A model generated the notes under the pieces. That model made no database searches. It was not told the origin of the DNA and saw only the letters and a program-made list of their open reading frames with translations. Made by a program: the position numbers and the translations under genes. DNA of 46,298 nucleotides from an uncultured Synergistales bacterium. Lineage in GTDB: Bacteria > Synergistota > Synergistia > Synergistales > Aminobacteriaceae. Positions 45,181-46,298 of this stretch are shown piece by piece (position 1 is the stretch's first letter; the number at the start of each line of letters is the position of its first letter). The stretch is taken from assembly GCA_905235395.1 (NCBI GenBank), contig CAJOLN010000006.1:1-46298 (forward strand), read 5' to 3'.

Positions 45181-45253
45181 CGGTCCCAGCGGGATTCGAA
45201 CCCGCGTCGCAGCCTTGAAAGGGCTGTGTCCTTGGCCTCTGGACGATGGGACC
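45181..45253 (-). tRNA. tRNA-Glu (anticodon TTC)
   Basis: A 73-nt cloverleaf without encoded CCA. Acceptor GGTCCCA pairs with TGGGACC, discriminator G. The anticodon loop is CTTTCAA (TTC), and the D region CGTCCAGAGGCC is typical of tRNA-Glu. Confidence 0.95.
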
Positions 45254-45267
45254 ATTCTGGACTGTTC

Positions 45268-45343
45268 TGGTGAATCGCGGGGGACTTGAACCCCCGACAC
45301 CCGGATTAAAAGTCCGGTGCTCTACCGACTGAGCTAGCGATTC
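45268..45343 (-). tRNA. tRNA-Lys (anticodon TTT)
   Basis: A 76-nt cloverleaf with encoded CCA at 45268-45270. Acceptor GAATCGC pairs with GCGATTC, discriminator A. The anticodon loop is CTTTTAA. It lies 14 bases upstream of tRNA-Glu on the same strand, one transcript. Confidence 0.97.
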
Positions 45344-45361
45344 GGAAAAGCAACAGCGGTT

Positions 45362-45390
45362 ATTATATTATCACTGCCCTAAAAATGCAA
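45362..45390 (-). promoter_or_regulatory. Promoter for tRNA-Lys/tRNA-Glu
   Basis: On the minus strand TTGCAT (45390-45385) and TATAAT (45367-45362), 17-base spacing, ending 18 bases before the tRNA-Lys 5' end. Confidence 0.75.
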
Positions 45391-45440
45391 CTCACATGCT
45401 ATCATTTAATCATATTCAAACAAAATCACGGAGGGCTAAT

Positions 45441-46298
45441 ATGGACGCTTTTAGTGTGGAAGCTCTAATTGAAGTCATTATTGAAGGTGTAAAGAAGTTC
45501 GGCGGCGAAATTATTGCGGCTATTTTGCTTGGTGCAGCGTTCTGGATGTTTCCGAGCCTACGAAAAATATTCAGGAGGAAGGACGCATCAGACGAAGAAG
45601 TGAAGCAGCAGCTTGAACATATGCAAGAAATTCTGAAGCAAACATTACAGCAAACTCGAACGAAAGATAATTCAGAGGAGGAAATTCATAAACAGCTTGA
45701 GATTCTCCAGCAGGAAGAACAACAGCTATTGCGCCTCAAAGAAACTCTGAATCGTCATGACGCAGCATTACAGAATGTTCAGGCTCAGACGGAAGAGGAA
45801 AGGAAGCAGAAAGCAGATTTACAGAAGCAGCTTGAAGAACAGCGCAGGGAAGAAGAGCGTGTCAAGGCAGAAATTGAACGCAAGCAGGAGGAATTGAGGC
45901 GTGAAGAAGCCCGCAAAGCTGAAGAGGCTCGGAAAAAAGCAGAGTTAGAACGCCAGCGTCAGGAGAAGCTCAGGGAGGAAGCGCAGTTAAAGGCGGAGAT
46001 TGAACGCAGGCAGAGGGAACTAGAGGAGGCTGAAGCCCGAAAAGCTGAGGAAGCTCGGAAAAAAGCAGAGGCACAAAAACAGCTTGAGGAGCAACAGCGT
46101 AAAGTTCAGCAAATATCACAGCCTGCAACACAACTCTATGAACAGGGCAAGAAATATTATGATGCTAAGAATTATGATGAGGCATTAAAGTATATTCGCC
46201 CAGCCGCTGAGCAGGGAGACGCTGAGGCACAATACTGGCTGGGAGTTATGTACTACTTCGGCGAGGGGGTCAGGCGGGACTTTTCAGAGGCGGTGAAA
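45441..46298 (+). CDS. Membrane-anchored coiled-coil protein with Sel1 repeats (3' end outside window)
   Basis: The frame opens at ATG 45441 after GGAGGG about 6 bases ahead and is still open at the window end (286 codons seen). Residues ~22-40 form one membrane helix (GGEIIAAILLGAAFWMFPSL) followed by basic KIFRRK. Residues ~50-235 are a long, highly charged coiled coil rich in Glu, Lys, Arg and Gln, with a 42-residue internal repeat: 45906-45944 and 46032-46070 encode the same EARKAEEARKKAE block. Residues ~240 on begin Sel1-type repeats (EQGDAEAQYWLGVMYYFGEGV). The topology suggests an envelope-anchored scaffold. Function unknown. Confidence 0.8.
   Translation, partial: MDAFSVEALIEVIIEGVKKFGGEIIAAILLGAAFWMFPSLRKIFRRKDASDEEVKQQLEHMQEILKQTLQQTRTKDNSEEEIHKQLEILQQEEQQLLRLKETLNRHDAALQNVQAQTEEERKQKADLQKQLEEQRREEERVKAEIERKQEELRREEARKAEEARKKAELERQRQEKLREEAQLKAEIERRQRELEEAEARKAEEARKKAEAQKQLEEQQRKVQQISQPATQLYEQGKKYYDAKNYDEALKYIRPAAEQGDAEAQYWLGVMYYFGEGVRRDFSEAVK

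Noticed and set aside
45181-45343. tRNA cluster as an integration site for a mobile element
   Set aside because: No integrase, direct repeat of a tRNA 3' end or foreign gene block is visible next to it within the window.

Overview
The window reads as chromosome from an anaerobic, AT-leaning member of the Synergistota (Synergistetes), probably a host- or gut-associated, amino-acid-fermenting lineage. The strongest taxonomic clue is the C-terminus of the 1159-residue surface protein (3457-6936, minus strand). It ends in SSGGGGC, a hydrophobic helix and ARRKK, the form of the Synerg-CTERM sorting signal. Supporting clues are two solute-binding-protein-dependent carboxylate importers (TAXI-type TRAP and TctCBA), an SDF carboxylate carrier, an exported FMN/FAD fumarate-reductase-like flavoprotein, and no aerobic respiratory genes. 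No prophage, insertion sequence, integrase or CRISPR array was seen. The lineage call is inference from sequence features only.

Layout. 1-1815 (+): tail of a PfkB sugar kinase and a CPA2-type cation/proton antiporter. 1854-9474 (-): FGGY sugar kinase, giant Synerg-CTERM protein, and an amidohydrolase overlapping a sodium/solute symporter. 9611-9686 (-): tRNA-Asn. 9781-10710 (+): Tim44-like membrane protein with a zinc ribbon. 10767-14241 (-): an amino-acid-permease/hybrid histidine kinase, split by an apparent frameshift. 14393-16342 (-): groES-groEL under a CIRCE operator. 16536-18499 (+): cupin, exported carboxymuconolactone-decarboxylase-like protein and CcdA-like protein. 18549-21568 (-): TAXI TRAP transporter. 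21686-31853 (+): short uvrC, GT-D-type protein, Ca2+ P-type ATPase, DUF3536/GH57 protein, a small membrane protein coupled to nikR, a heptanucleotide repeat, and an OB-fold/Sel1 protein. 31919-39043 (-): flavodoxin, iron alcohol dehydrogenase, SDF carrier, CsaA-like protein and flippase in one tight run, behind an FMN/FAD reductase. 39181-45061 (+): clpB and the tctCBA operon. 45181-45343 (-): tRNA-Lys and tRNA-Glu. 45441-end (+): start of a coiled-coil/Sel1 protein.

How the genes fit together. Much of the window concerns import of organic acids or amino acids (TRAP-TAXI, TctCBA, SDF, SSS, APC domain) and redox disposal (fumarate-reductase-like flavoprotein, alcohol dehydrogenase, flavodoxin). 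A second theme is protein quality control: groES/groEL with CIRCE, and clpB with its own promoter and a possible CtsR-like repeat.

The most unusual content is two fusions of a transporter to a histidine-kinase-type module. One is an APC permease joined to HisKA-HATPase-REC-HPt (reading frame broken exactly inside FSKI-AGKMEI). The other is an SDF carrier with an N-terminal RsbW-like ATPase fold that seems to lack key ATP-binding residues. A UvrC that lacks about 120 residues between its UVR motif and its RNase H-like nuclease domain is the third item worth checking.
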